Below, piece after piece: positions 11,737 through 25,400 of a stretch of 64,000 bases of DNA. The position numbers and the translations under genes were made by a program. The notes below the pieces were generated by a model. The model ran no database searches. It had not been told where the DNA came from and saw nothing but the letters and a program-made list of their open reading frames with translations. Source of the DNA: Tetrahymena elliotti 4EA (Eukaryota; Ciliophora; Oligohymenophorea; Hymenostomatida; Tetrahymenidae); the NCBI GenBank assembly GCA_000231825.2, contig JH720294.1, positions 1,998,662 through 2,062,661 on the forward strand, given 5' to 3'. Position 1 is the first letter of the stretch. Every line of letters starts with the position of its first letter.

Positions 11737-14700
11737 CTTTAAAATGATATATTTTTAAAAAACAATCAACTTTGTTAGCTTAAAATGTAATAAAGTACCT
11801 TCATTTGTGAATGCTCAAAAACATTTTAAATTGATGGAGTTTCAAAATATGAACCTAACTTCTCCTAAGTATTTTTCTCTAAAACATTTCAATCAAACGA
11901 AGTAACATTTTTTTTATTTAATTGAAAAAAAATTGATTTTATTCTAAAAAAATAGATGAAAATAATGTTTATATATCAAATCACCAAATCAAGCTATACA
12001 TTTTTTGATGCTTCTACTCTAAGTATAATTTAACATGAAGGGGATTAAATATAAAAACCTTCAACAAACAAGGATATTTACTAAATGGATGTATTTTTTA
12101 CATACAATTTTAAATAGAAATATTATTTAAGTAATTTTAATTATGTAAAAGAATTAAATATTCTTAAAGAAAAAAATGTACACTGCTACTTATCATAAAG
12201 ACAACAAAAAAGTGATAATTAAACTAATGACATCTAATATAAAAACAAGTTACTCATTACCAAATCTTCCTTATTATAATGAAAACTTCCAAAAGGTACA
12301 GATAATAAATACCTTTTTGTAGAGAATATTTTAATTTTATTTTTTTTTAAAAAGGGAAATACTTTGTATTTAAAAAATGGAAATAATTTATTTCTTATTA
12401 ACATTTAATCTATTTTATAATATTGTCCACAATTTTGCTAAGACTGTCCTTTGGCATCTGAATGCGAAGTTTGTAATCCTGGTTATCTTCTAAATACTTA
12501 AAAATAATGTCAATAGTGTCCAAGTTCAGATTTTGAATTAGATTCTCATAATATTTGTAAATGTAAAGCAAATATGATCATGAATAAGTATTTTTATTTT
12601 TTAATTCATCAATAACACACCTAAATTTTTTATTAATTAGTAACTTATGTGAATGCGACGAAGGATTTTTTAGAGATTCAGATTAAATTTGCTAGAAATG
12701 CCTACCAAATTGTGCTAAATGTGATAGCTATTAAACTTGTACTTAATGTAAATCTTAGTACAACTTAAAAACAAATTATTGTGAACCATGTAATTTTCTT
12801 AATATCAGTAATAATTGTGACTGTGAAAAAAATATGAACTTAAAAAAGTAATTCAATTAACTAACTTCTATATTTTTATTTTTTTATTTATTTAAAATAT
12901 AGTGGGGTATGTGTTGGTAATCAGGGTTTTTTCTTAGATAAACTAAATTCAGTTTGTAAAGAATGTCCAGATAATTGTTAGTAATGCAATTCTAATTAAA
13001 CTTGTACCTAATGTAGCTCTGGATATTAATTAAACAAGTAAAATTAATGCCAATTCAAGTGCATTGATCCTGATTTTGAGCCTAGCTTAAATAATACTTG
13101 TATTTTTAAAGCAAATATGCGCCTTGAGAAGTAATTAAATATTTTATTTGATAATATTCATACTTTTATCAATTGATCATAGTGGAAAATGTGTCTGTAA
13201 TGATGAATTTTATAGAAATGATTCAGGAATTTGTACAAAATGTTCAGCTAATTGTATAAATTGTGAAAATGAATCAAAATGCACTGAATGCAAATCTGAA
13301 TATTAACTTAGTGAAGGCCAATGTCTATTATGCTCTTCTTCTGATTTTATATTAAATTCTGAAAATATCTGCGTTTGTTAAGAAAATATGAGCTTATTAG
13401 GGTATTTCAATATTTTTAATTAAATCATTTCAATTTCTTTTTTCATTCAATGTACATATATTAATAATAATATTGTAGTGAATAATGTTTCTGCAATGAA
13501 GGATTTTATAAAGATAGAGTTGAATAAACTTGTAAAGAATGCTCACCCGATTGTGTAAAATGTGAAAATTCATCAAATTGTACAGAGTGTAAATCTGGAT
13601 ATGAAAATAATGAAGGTTTGTGTAGAAAGCTATGCCCAACTCCTTACTTTAATTTAGATTCAAATAATGAATGTGTTTGTAAAAAAACCATGAGTTTATT
13701 AGAGTAGTACTTACATTCTCATATTTTAATTTTAACAATTTAATATTTAGAATAATTCTTATTTTTATTTATTTATCATAGTTAATAATGTGTCTGTAAT
13801 CCAGGATTCTATAAAGATAATGACCAAAAAATTTGTAAAGAATGCTCCTCTAATTATACGAAATGTGAAAATGCATAAAATTGTTAAGAGTGCTCATCTG
13901 GATATCAAGCAGATAAAGGAATTTGTAAAATATTATGCCCTACTGCAGACTTTTAATTAAATTCAAATAATGAATGTGTTTGTAAAGAAAATATGACTTT
14001 ATTAGGGTATTTTATGTTCATTTTTAAATCATTAAGAAATATAAATTATTAAATAACTAATAGAGAAAACTCATGTGAGTGTAATGCAGGGTATCAAAGA
14101 GATTCCAATTAAATTTGTCAAATAATATGTCCTTCTAATTGTTTAAAGTGTGTTTCATAAAATTAATGTCAAGAATGCAAACCTGAATATTTTCTGAATA
14201 GTTTGTCTTAATGTGAGAAATGCTTCAAAGCCGAAGGATACATTTTACTAAAAAATGGAACATGTAAATTTTGTGATATCAAAAGAGGATATTTTATTAG
14301 GTACTTATTCACTTTGATATTTAAAATTATTAAACCAACTTTTTAGATTAAAATAATTTAGATTTTTTTATTTTTAAATCGTAATTAAAATATAAAATAT
14401 TAGTAATAGTTAATGCCTAAAATGTCAATAACCTAATTGTATAGAATGCTTAGATAAAGATTAATGCATAAAATATTCTACATGTGGAAATTAGTAAAAC
14501 TATAATTATGATACTAAGTAATGTGAATAATGCTTATGGGACTTATAAAAGCTTTAATGTGTTGATAGTTGTGATTCAACTAATTAATATCATAATACAA
14601 CTAAAAAAACTTGCAGTTAATGCTATTACTTTAATCAATTATGCGAATAATCATGCCCTGAAGGATATTCTACAGATTCTAATTATTAATGTTAATAATG

Positions 14701-16336
14701 TCATTCCTCATGCAAAACTTGCAAAGGCACAAAACAGAATTAGTGTACTAGTTGCCATAAATCGTATTTTTTGCAAGATGATTACGCATGCTCTTAATGT
14801 GAAGTAAGAAACTTTTTTGACTAGGAATCTTAATCATGTAAAAAATGTCATATGAATTGCTTAACTTGCAGTGGTAGTCTGCCAAATAACTGTTTGTCTT
14901 GTGCTAACCAAAAAAAACTATCCTAACAAACAAATGAATGTTTATCATTAACTGAACTTGAAAGCTAGACTGATAATTTACTAAAAATGGCTTATTCTAA
15001 TTGTAAAATTAATTTATTTTTTTATTTTTACCTTATTCATTTAACTTAAAAGGTGAATAAACTTCTTTTGGCTGTTCATCACTTATTGCTTTATCAGAAA
15101 AAATATAAAAACTATCTTTTGGGGTAACTGTAATATTTTTAGTTGCTTTTGCTACCTTGAGCTTTGTTTCAAGCTATGGCAGCATTATTGGTTGGCATGC
15201 AATATAGATGTTTTAACTAATTGGAAATTTAGCTTTAAATGAAAATATGAACACATTTTGGTTAAACATAGGATTTTTGAAGAATTTTTAATTGTATAAT
15301 CTATTCAATTTAATCTCATAAAATTAATTTCAAAAAGCAGAGGATTTATTGATAGATTTAAATAAATTCTAAATTGGGATTTCAGTATAAAATTTTTATA
15401 AAAATTTTATTTAAAATGGATTCTATTAGCTAATTGGATGGATTGTGGTTTTTTCTGCTTTGTTTCTATGTTGTTTACTCAAAAATTAGGTAGGTTTTTT
15501 GAATAGAATATTTTAGTATGCTAATATGAATGGAATTATTAGATATTTTATGATCTCTTCTAATCTATTAATGATTTATTCATTTATTGCAATATAGAAC
15601 TCAAATTATAGTTCATATGCAAATATATATATTATTGGGGTATTTGGCTTTATTTATTTAATCCTATAGATATATTGCTTTTATACATTACTCAATAACT
15701 CTGAATAGTATTAAAATTAAACTAAAGTTCTACAAAACGAATTAATATAGCACAAAAAGCTATCAAAGTTATTTTGGATCTTCTTTGAAACGAGAAAAAT
15801 AATTTGTGCTTCTAGTATTATTTTCTTAAACTAATTTAATTATTGTGGAATAATTATGGCTGCTTCTAGTATTATATTTTTGATTTATGTCATAGTTATT
15901 AAGCCAATAGAAGTAAAAACATAAGTTACAGTTATTTGCATATCAGAAGCTGTTTGTGTATGCATTTTTGTAATATTCAATTTAATTTGCAATAGAACCT
16001 AATGGAAAATAAGTGACTAAATAGCAACAAATCTTTCAATAGGTAATTTTAAATGTAATTTTTTATTTTTAGTTAATTTTTTACAAAATAGGTTTTGTTC
16101 TTCTTGCTCTTGGTATTAGCATATTGATCATAGTAATATTATTTATGAATATCTACAAATCTATAAAATCATATATTATTAGCAGAAAAAACTTATCCTT
16201 AATGAATAAGAATAGTGATAATGTAATTTAGTAATTTTAAGTTTTTAACTCAATTAAAGATATTGAATCAACTTTATCTTCAACTTTGACAAATTATAAA
16301 TTTAGTTTTAATAAATCTACGAAAAAAGTATTATGA
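11737..16336 (+). CDS. Cys-rich multi-pass membrane protein, paralogue C (5' exons missing at the gap)
   Basis: Visible exons: 11737-11901, 11956-12090, 12170-12295, 12355-12587, 12641-12847, 12903-13130, 13183-13401, 13479-13703, 13782-14006, 14064-14300, 14404-15002, 15053-16042, 16092-16336; 3,834 bp, 1,277 residues, TGA at 16334-16336. The first visible exon matches exon 5 of B, so the signal peptide and first part of the ectodomain are absent. Residues 142-866 of the visible part are furin-like Cys repeats; six consecutive exons of 207-237 bp each carry one. The last 410 residues are the shared multi-helix domain with the WxxFExRK motif. The frame is intact and TGA-free, so this is probably a functional gene interrupted only by the assembly gap. 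Confidence 0.85.
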
Positions 16337-16760
16337 AATATTAGCATACGTATTTTTTCTACTTTAAAGTATTTCTTTAAAAAATTGTTTTCATCTTTTA
16401 ATGTTTTTTTTTCTCTTCCTAATTTCAATTTTTTTGATTAAACAATCTATTTAATTTCCTTTCTTCGTTTTTAATAAATATTATTTTCTTTATTTTTTAA
16501 TTTTATAATAAAAATTTAACAAATATGATTTATATTTTATTAATTTTAACAAATTTATTGAATAGAAAGTTAATTGTAAATTAGTGATGAAAAGCTTTAT
16601 TAAATTAATTTTTTTAAAATAGAAATTCTATCTTTTTATAAAATTTTTTATTCTTTTTGAATAGAAATTCTCTACTCCTCCTCCCCCTCCCTCCTATTTG
16701 TGTTTATGAGCTAAAATTTATTTATAATTTAATACTATTTTAAGTGCTCTCCTATCTGAG
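16337..16760. other. Intergenic region between gene C and the LRR gene
   Basis: AT-rich, with a CT-rich patch at about 16675-16695 (CTCCTCCCCCTCCCTCC). The first exon of the following LRR gene should lie here or just beyond. I could not place a start codon: the frame entering the exon at 16761 meets a TGA immediately upstream. Confidence 0.5.
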
Positions 16761-18695
16761 ACTGCATAAATAATTTGCAGAATAAAATATTAAAGTTATT
16801 AAGCTCTGATTTAACATCATACTTAAATCTACACATTGATCTCAGGTAAAATTATTTATTTTTCTTTAAAATGATCAAATCTCTAAACTTGACTCTTATT
16901 AAAAATCTCTTCAGAATAGCGTTTGAATATTAATTATCCATTTTTGAATAAAAATGACTTTAATTAATGATTGACAAACTGATTAATTTATTTGAATTTT
17001 CTCGATATTTCATAATTTTTAATTGTATTTTAAAATTTAATTCACAAGAAATATTTTTTTAATCAATATTTATTTTTTTTAATTTTTTAAAAGTGGCAAT
17101 AATATTGATAAAATAGGCACATAAGAATTAGGGCCCGCCTTAATAAAATGTACAAATCTCTAAACTTTAACTCTTAACCTCTAATAAAAATAGTGTTTAA
17201 ATATTATGTATTTTTGAATGAATAAAGACTTTAATTTATGAGCAATTGACTAACTGATTTGGTTTGGTCTGCTTCATGTTTGTTTGATTTATTAATTTTT
17301 ATTTGCAGTTTTCAAATTTAATTCTAATTTTTATGTTTTTCTTATTCTTTTAAAAATATTTATTTTAATAATTTTTGAAAAGCTAAAATAATATTGGCCA
17401 ACTAGGTACAAAAGGATTATGATTTTTTATTTTTATAATTTTTTAAAAGCAAGAAATGGGAATCTAAGGATTAGGATATGGTTTAGCAAAGTGCTCTAAA
17501 ATCTTAAATTTGACTCTTACCCTATTGTAAAAATAGTGTTTAATATTAATGATGAATTTTTGAATAAATAAAGATTTTAATTTAAATGAGACTGACTAAT
17601 TAATTTGAGTTGGTTTACTTTTTTTTTTGACTCATCAGTTTTTATTTGCTATTTTCATATTTAAATTAAATGCTAATTTTTTTTCATTCACAAAACATTA
17701 CTTAAATGAGTATTTCTTTTTATTATATTTTTAAAGGAGAAATAATATTGGCAAATTAGGAGCATAAGGATTAGGATCTGAGTTAACTAAGTGCTCTAAT
17801 CTCTAAACTCTCACTCTTGATCTTGTGTAAAAATAGTGTTCTAATACTAATTATGTGTTATTTTGAATAAATAAAGACTTTAATTTAGGAGCAATAATTG
17901 ATTAATTTGGGTTTTACGTTATTTTTTGGCTCATAAATTTTTTTTTCTTTGCAGATTTAATTCAACTTTTTATGTGTTTCTTATTCCTTTATCAAAGATT
18001 TATATTTAATTGAATTTTTTCTGTTTTTTCATTCTTTGAATATTTTTCTATTCAATATTAATTCTTTTAATTTGTTAAAAGATGGAATAATATAGGTGAT
18101 TTAGGGGCACAAGGATTAGGGTTCGGTTTAGCAGCATGCCCTAATCTATAAATTTTGGATCTTGATCTCTAGTAATAATAGTTTTTTAATTTTAATTATA
18201 CATTTTTACAATCAAACACGACAATTTATGAGCAACTTACTCATTTAGATTGACTTACTTGAATTTTAAAGTCTTAAGTTTTTATTTGTTATTTTCAATT
18301 TTAATTTTAATTTTTTTTGTTTTCTTATTCTTTTAAAATTTTAAAAGGGGAAATAATATTGGTGAATAGGGAGCCTAAAAATTAGGATTTGGCTTAAAAT
18401 GTTCTAATCTCTAAACTTTGAATCTTAACCTTAGGTAAAAAAAGAGTTTCAATATTAATTATGCATTTTTGAATAAATGAAGACTTTAATTTATGGACTG
18501 ATTAATTTGGGTTTATTTACTTTATATTTGTTTAGGTCTTCATTTTTATTTGTTTTTTAGATTTAATTGAAATTTTAATGTTTTTTTTATCCTTTAAAAA
18601 TATTTTTTTACTAAATATATATCTTGAGCTTCTTAAGATTAATATTAAAATTAATGAAAGCAAAAAGACTAGTTAAATTTTTATCTGTATATTGA
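16761..18695 (+). CDS. Leucine-rich-repeat protein, RNI-like repeats, 5' end unresolved, partly decayed
   Basis: A row of short exons each encodes one LRR of 28-29 residues, of the form NNIGxLGAQGLGxGLxKCSNL followed by QTLTLDL. The clearest lie near 17745, 18090 and 18348-18434 (87 bp, phase 2 at both ends). The last exon ends KRLVKFLSVY and TGA 18693-18695, closely matching the end KRLVQISVS of the convergent LRR gene. Two repeats (near 16870 and 17100) have lost the usual splice donor AG|GTAAAA. The repeat near 17390-17530 is split by an internal insertion or duplication. It may therefore be a decaying gene or a pseudogene. RNI-like LRRs bind proteins; no kinase or other catalytic domain is visible. 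The start codon was not identified. Confidence 0.6.
16850..18560 (+). repeat. Tandem array of about six 300-340-bp LRR exon+intron units
   Basis: Intron sequence is repeated as well as coding sequence. A block like TTTTTGAATAAATAAAGACT followed by TTAATTTA and GGTTT-rich sequence recurs after each LRR exon, near 16942, 17212, 17555, 17861, 18205 (diverged) and 18465. Spacing is about 260-345 bp. This indicates duplication of the whole exon-intron unit rather than of coding sequence alone. Confidence 0.8.
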
Positions 18696-18957
18696 AATAA
18701 ACTATTTCCAATAAAATAGAAAATATTTCTTTATTTTTAAATAATTTTTATATTATTTTTTCATTTAAAAATTTATCAATTTTAGTCAGATTTCTTTAAT
18801 TTAGTATTGATCTATTAAAATTAAATTGTTAATTATTTTTTTAAAACATAAAATCTTAAGAAAAATTTTAACAAATCTTCTTTTCTTCATTATTTTTTAT
18901 TTATTTTATGCAAATTGATTAGATTAAAAATTCAACAATAAATAAGCAATTTTCTAT

Positions 18958-21248
18958 TCAAGAAACAGATATTTAGACTAATCTCTTCATTTAAAGGGCC
19001 TTGTATTTGAATTTCAATTTTGATTAATCATCAAGGTAGTTGTTACTTTAAATAAATTTATTTATTAAAAGAAGACATAAAATAATAGAATTTTATACTT
19101 TTTTATTTTTACATATTTATTTTTGAATTAAATATATAATTTTATTTTACCTTAAATCTACATTTAAATTCAAGAGATGAACAAGGCTTAGTAATGAAGT
19201 AGATAAAGCTGATAAACCTTATTATCCAAAGTAATTTTCACTATTATAAATGTTTAAAAAGAAAATTTTAAAGTAAAATAACAATTAGTTATTCAAACTA
19301 ATAAAATAAGAGGTGAAGTAAGATAAAATAAACAATTACCAAAGAGAGAGCTCCAAATTTTATAAATTAGTAAATTTTATTATAAAACAACCCAAACTTG
19401 ATACTCCTTCTTCTCCAATAAAATTTTCACTTTTAAATAAATTTAATAAGTGTGAATTAATAATATAGAGAAGTAAAAATTATATAAAATATATTTAATG
19501 AATAAATTAAACAAAAAAATCAGTATTTTCAACTAATAATCAATTCTTTAGTTTATTTTCTTTCTATTTTTTTATTTTATGAAAAATTTGATCAAAGTAA
19601 ATATAATTTACCTTAGGTTTAGTTTAAAATATGAAAGGTTTAAGCACTTTACCTCATGAGAAATTAATTATGAAAAGACTTCATGAGAAATATTATTATA
19701 CCTTTAAAAATATTTTTTGTAAGCTATTACTGAAATTTTATTGTTCAGAAAAAACTGTTTAATTATTTTTTTTTCTGATGAACTAATTGATAAATTCATG
19801 AAGTTTTTGTTACTTAATTGATTTTTATGTTCTTTCAAGGGAGAGTGGTGAAAAAAAAGTTAAGCATTGAAATTTTTTATCGTTATCATATTATATTATT
19901 ATCTTATGATAATTAAACTTTAAAACTACCTATCTGCCCCCCACCACCCCTGAAAGAAAAATTGATTTGTAAAGTAGATATCACACTCAAAAGATTCAAA
20001 AGAAAAAAAACTATATTTTTATGTAAAATAAAATAAACAAAAGTCTTTTACCAAAGATCTAGTGTTAAATTTGAGAGATTAGTGCATTTCGTTAAACAAA
20101 TAAATAAATTTTTGGTAGCTCCATCTTAAATATTATTATCACTTGAAATAATTTATTAGAAAGGTGTTGTTTAATTTAAAAAAATTATTTTTAAACAAAT
20201 AAAGGAATTTAAAAAATAAATAGAGAGGTTTGCTGCTAATAAACAATTTTTACTCAATAAAAAGGATTAAAGTTTAAAGATTAACACACTTTCCTAAAGC
20301 AATACCTAAAGCGTATGTACTCTCACTGCCAATTTTATTCATACTTTTGTGTATTTAAGAATTATTGAATGATTATTTTTTTAGAATTAAGAAATAGCTA
20401 AATAAAAAACAGAGTTAGCAATTTCTAAAAAACATGTAAACTTAATATTTTTTGTGATAATTTAGTTAAAAATTATCTAGATTTATTTCTAATTAACATA
20501 ATTATTTCTTGTAAATTGAAATACTTTTACCTGAGTTATAGAGTTAAATTTTTGATATTAACTAAATTTTCTAAAGTAGAAGCCAATAGTTATCCACCTA
20601 ATTTATTAATTCTATTCAAGCTTTTATTTAGATAAATATTGGAGAATTATGAAAAATTTGAAAGAAAAAATATTTATTGAAAAAATATGAACCTAAAATA
20701 ATGTCAATATAATAAATTAATAATGAAAAATTTAGATTAAATTAGATTAAAAAATATTAAAAATATATAAATTTATGGAAGATATTCCCTTTACCTTAAA
20801 TCCAAAACTAAATTCGTGAGATTTGTATATTATTCTAAAGCTAAACATAATTATTTTGTACCCTCATCACCAATTTTATTCTTATTTTTGCTAATAATTT
20901 GTTTAATAAAATAAGTATTATTTCATTGGTAACAAAACTATTAATTTTAATTTTAACTTAAGTTAAAAAGGCAAAAAATTCTAAAATATTTTAGCTAATA
21001 TAAAACTAGAAAGACCATTGATAAAATAATTTTTTAGAAAAATTAAAACAGAAAAATGAATAGTTTTCATAATAGTATAAAAAGAAACATTTTTTTTACT
21101 TAAAATCTATTAAAATGTTGATGTGAGACTTGACCTAAGAGTTTAAAAACTTTTGGCAATAAAAAAAGAATTAAAAATAATTTTAAATAAAAATTTATTT
21201 GAGTACATCTTGAAGATTATAAAATTCTGCTACTTTCTATTCATTCAT
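18958..21248 (-). CDS. Leucine-rich-repeat protein, convergent to the preceding LRR gene
   Basis: Start MNEQKVAEFYNLQDVLKQ at 21248; exon 1 is 21248-21100 and exon 2 is 20890-20795. Both exon lengths and phases (phase 2) fit. Further LRR exons lie at about 20640-20528, 20345-20270, 20160-20050, 19695-19612, 19440-19342 and 19245-19151. Each encodes one repeat, for example NKIGDEGTKQLCLALEQYTN and NFIGEEGVSSLG, and most donors are AG|GTAAA. The final exon ends KRLVQISVS with TGA at 18960-18958. Unlike the + strand LRR gene I see no clear lesion, so it may be functional. Intermediate exon borders are approximate. It probably acts as an intracellular protein-interaction protein (no signal peptide seen). 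The two LRR genes face each other with 262 bp between stops. Confidence 0.7.
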
Positions 21249-22471
21249 TTTTACAAACGGTTTTCAAAAAATAAAGTAAAAGTTACAAAAATGAAAAATA
21301 ATTAATTAATTGAAACAAAGTCTAGCCGCTTCTTTTAAAAATAAATTAATTCTTAAAATATTATTATCAACATATTTTAGTTTAATTTAATTTAATGTTT
21401 TTAATTTTTAATAAATTTTAAAAAAATCATTTTTGAATAAAAAAAAATCTAATAATTTAAATACTACATAAAATGAAAAGGCTCTTCCTTACTTTAAAAA
21501 CTTGAAAATAATTATTTAAAATAGAAAGACAAAATAAAATAGAGACTTTAATATTTTATTGGTAAAATTTAAAGAAAATATAATATTTTAGTAGTGATAT
21601 CTGTTTTATGTGATTTGTAATCTAAATAATAAAATTCATTTAATAATTATAGAATTTGCTATTAATAGATATTTAGTAATTTGTTTTCTATATTTTTCCA
21701 TATAAAAATGATATTTGATTATTTTGACAAGAAGAAATAAATATAAAGGAAAGTACTTGAATTATAATTTAATGTTTTTAAAATTTGGAATATACCACTC
21801 AAATAATACAAATTTATTTCTGAATTAATATTACTCAATTAATGCAAATATATTAAATTTACTTAACATTTATTTTTACATAATTACCATTTAATTACTA
21901 GTAAGTTAATTTGATTGGTATTAGTTTCCTTAATTTTACAAACAAAAAAAGTAATCTGAGAGGATGATATTAATAATAAATAATAATTATCATAATTGCT
22001 TTTATAAAAGAAATTTTTCTTCTTTGAAATTAAGATAATATAAGTATATAATTATGAATTAAGTGATGTACTTTTTTGAACAAAATCAAAAGAAACCAAA
22101 TCGAAGAAACTCAACAATAAAAAAAAAGTAGTTTTTTGACTTTGCTTAATTATGACTAATAATTAAATATTGAAAAAAGAATATTAAATGTAGATTTTTG
22201 AGCAGTAAAATTTGGTATAAAGAAATAAGATAAGTAATAAATTGAATCATTCCACCAAGTATTACAAATTTTCAACATTTATTGTTGCAGTATTCACAAT
22301 TAAGAATTATATTGTATTTGATTGTTAGTAATGAATATTTATTTATAGATTAATAATTAGTAAGTTGAATTAATTGATCAAATAATTTATGATCTAAGAA
22401 TATACTTTTCTAACATTATTTATATCAATATAATCAATTTAATAAAATAAAAAGACAAAAGAATTATTTAA
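21249..22471. other. AT-rich intergenic region upstream of gene D
   Basis: This region separates divergent genes: the minus-strand LRR gene and gene D on +. It should contain both promoters. No coding exon or recognisable element was found. Confidence 0.6.
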
Positions 22472-25400
22472 ATGTAGAAGCATATTTTTCCTAAGACAAT
22501 CTAAATATTTATCATTTTACTACAATTTATTCATTAAATTATATGTTAAGATACCCTTCCTATTCAAGTTAAGAGTCTTGTCTATAATATACCTGTAAAA
22601 TAACATAGATTTCATTCCAAAATTAAATATTTTTCTTACTAATTATGTAGGAAAAGAAAGGGATAGTGTATTAAACCAGCGCAGATTCTAAATGGAGATA
22701 CAGCTAATATGATATTTATGGCTAAATAACCTCTACCAATTTAATTAATGGGTTTAGTGATTTATCAACGCTTGGCAGATCTTATTATTATTTAGAGAAT
22801 GTAAATTTGTCATTTTTAATTTTTTAAGTTCTTTTCAAGTTTTGATAAAATGAATAGGATAATTTGCTTTACTTTTTTACAAGTAGTACAAGTTAAGAGT
22901 ATCAGATCATTGACCTGTCTTTATTGACTACTAATTAAAACGGTTATTTAACAAAAAAGTAATTCTCAAATACAAATTATGATTGCTCTTCTAATAGTAT
23001 GGTTGTTAAGAATGTAAATACAACTCAAGAATATAATAATATTTGAATTAAATATTTATGTAATATAAAATAGGGTTAATTCTTTTATTATGTCTGCTTA
23101 GATGGTTATTATATTTAGGGAAGTTCGCTCCTAGATTTATCAGCATCAAATAATAAGATCGATTTCTCAGGAGGAAATACAAGGATAAGACAAGGCTACT
23201 TCATGGTTGCTACCTAAATATTAGTTTACAAAGACTTTGTTTTTACTTAGCTTCCTAATGTTGGTAACGTTGGCTATATTCTATTAGACGTAAATATTTT
23301 GTGATTATTATTACATTATTTGGAAATTCAGGCAAATGAGATATCATTAATATATTAAGTTACTATAAATAGCAAATAATTAATTAATTTACAACCAATT
23401 AAAAATTATTGGTAGAGTTAGTTTTAATTAACAATGTGAATCAACTATAATATTGATAGAGTTACTTTCAATTTATTCATTAATTTATTGTTAGAATTCT
23501 TAAGAATTAATTTTTATAACAATGTTTACATTAAATTAGATTAAAATTTTTATTAAAAAAATGTAAGTTAAATTTCATTTTTTCTATTTTCTTTACAAAA
23601 TAATACAAATATTCTATTAAATAGTAATAATATGATTTATTTTTGCAGGATTGCAAACTTTGTAGAGGATCCTTGAATCAACCAAAATTCAGCTGCATTA
23701 AAACTTATGATTTTGGATACACTTCAGATACAGATGTTATTATCTCAAAAGTCTTCTAATCTAATGGAGTAATTATTTTTCAAGGTTAATTAATTACTAG
23801 TTTTTTGTTTATTTAAATACGCAATATATATAGATTAATATTATCTTTGGGTATGACACAAACACTTCTAAATATATTTTTTTTGATGCAACCAATCTAA
23901 ATTAGATTAATGTTTAAGGGGATACGTTATAATATGCCTCAACTTAGCTTGACATTTTTCAAAATGATGTAAATATTTATCTTCAAAAATGAATGTAATT
24001 TTTAACATTATATTAAATACAAAATAGAATTATGTCTATATTTAGTCTTATCTTTATACTCTCACATATGATTCAACTTTATCAAAAATTATCATTAAAT
24101 AAATATCATCATCATTACCAAGATATAAGTTAGTTAATAGTCCTTACTTTAATTAAAATTTCTATGCAGTAATTTTTTTTCTTTATTGAGTTTTTCATGT
24201 AACTAATTATGTAAATTTAGGGAAGCGCTGTTTTTTTATAAGACTCAAACTCTTAAAGATGGATTTTAAATATCAATTTTGTTTAATAAGTTTGTCCAAG
24301 AGGTTGTTTTTACTGTTCTTTTTATGCACTAAATGTATGTGAATTATGTAATGTGGGATATAATCTTGCTAATAATTCCTGCTCTAAAATTTGCCCAAAT
24401 TCAGACTTTGAAGTTGATTCAAATGATAATTGTAAATGTAAAATAAACATGAACCAAATTAAGTAAAATATTATATAAATTTATAAATGAATTTGAAATA
24501 ATAAACTAAAAAAGTACTAACACTTGTACATGTAATTCAGGATATGTTAGAGATGCAAATAACATTTGTTAAAAATGCCCTAATAATTGCATTAATTGTG
24601 ACTAGTAATTAAATTGTACTTAATGTGCAGTAAGCTTTTACATGCAGCTAGATAAAACTTGTAATAGTTAATGCCCATCCACAGCAATTACTGATACTGT
24701 AAATATGGCTTGTGTTTGTGATCCTAATTCTATAGTTAAAAATAACTAATGTTAATGCAATATAAACTACTACCAATAAAATAATAAATGCTTGAAATGC
24801 ATTGATAACTGTGATGTGTGTTCAAACTCATTAACTTGTACTTAATGTTCGTCAGGTTTTTCAGATTTGGGAGATGGTAAATGTAGTGCCTGTCCTACAA
24901 ATAAAGGATATTATTTAAGGTATTTTTCTTGTTAATATTTTGTTTTTATTAACTAAATTTTAATTACTTATTAAAGCTAAAATTAATGCTTAAAATGTAT
25001 AAGTAACTGTGATTAATGCACTAATTCATCTTCTTGCACCTAATGCTCATCTGGGTTTTACTAATTTGTAGATGGATCGTGTAACACTTGTGACATAACT
25101 AAAGGCTATTATATTAGGTAATTAATTAAATTTACATTTTATTTTGAAAAGAGTTACTCTATGATAAGTAAATCTTTTAGAAAAATCATTAAAATTTTTA
25201 ATTTTAATAAAAAATAATAGTCAAAACATCTGCCTTAAATGTATTAGTAATTGTGATTTGTGCTAAGATTCTTCATCTTGTAATTAATGTACTAATGGAT
25301 TTTACAAATTCACAGATGGCTCTTGCAATATTTGTGATACATCTAAAGGATTTTTTATAAGGTAAGTAGTATTACAGATTAATATTTTTATTTCAGAGCA

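Noticed and set aside
16337..22471. CRISPR-like or satellite interpretation of the regularly spaced repeats
   Set aside because: The regular spacing comes from LRR exon-intron units with coding conservation and splice sites; this is a eukaryotic nuclear genome.
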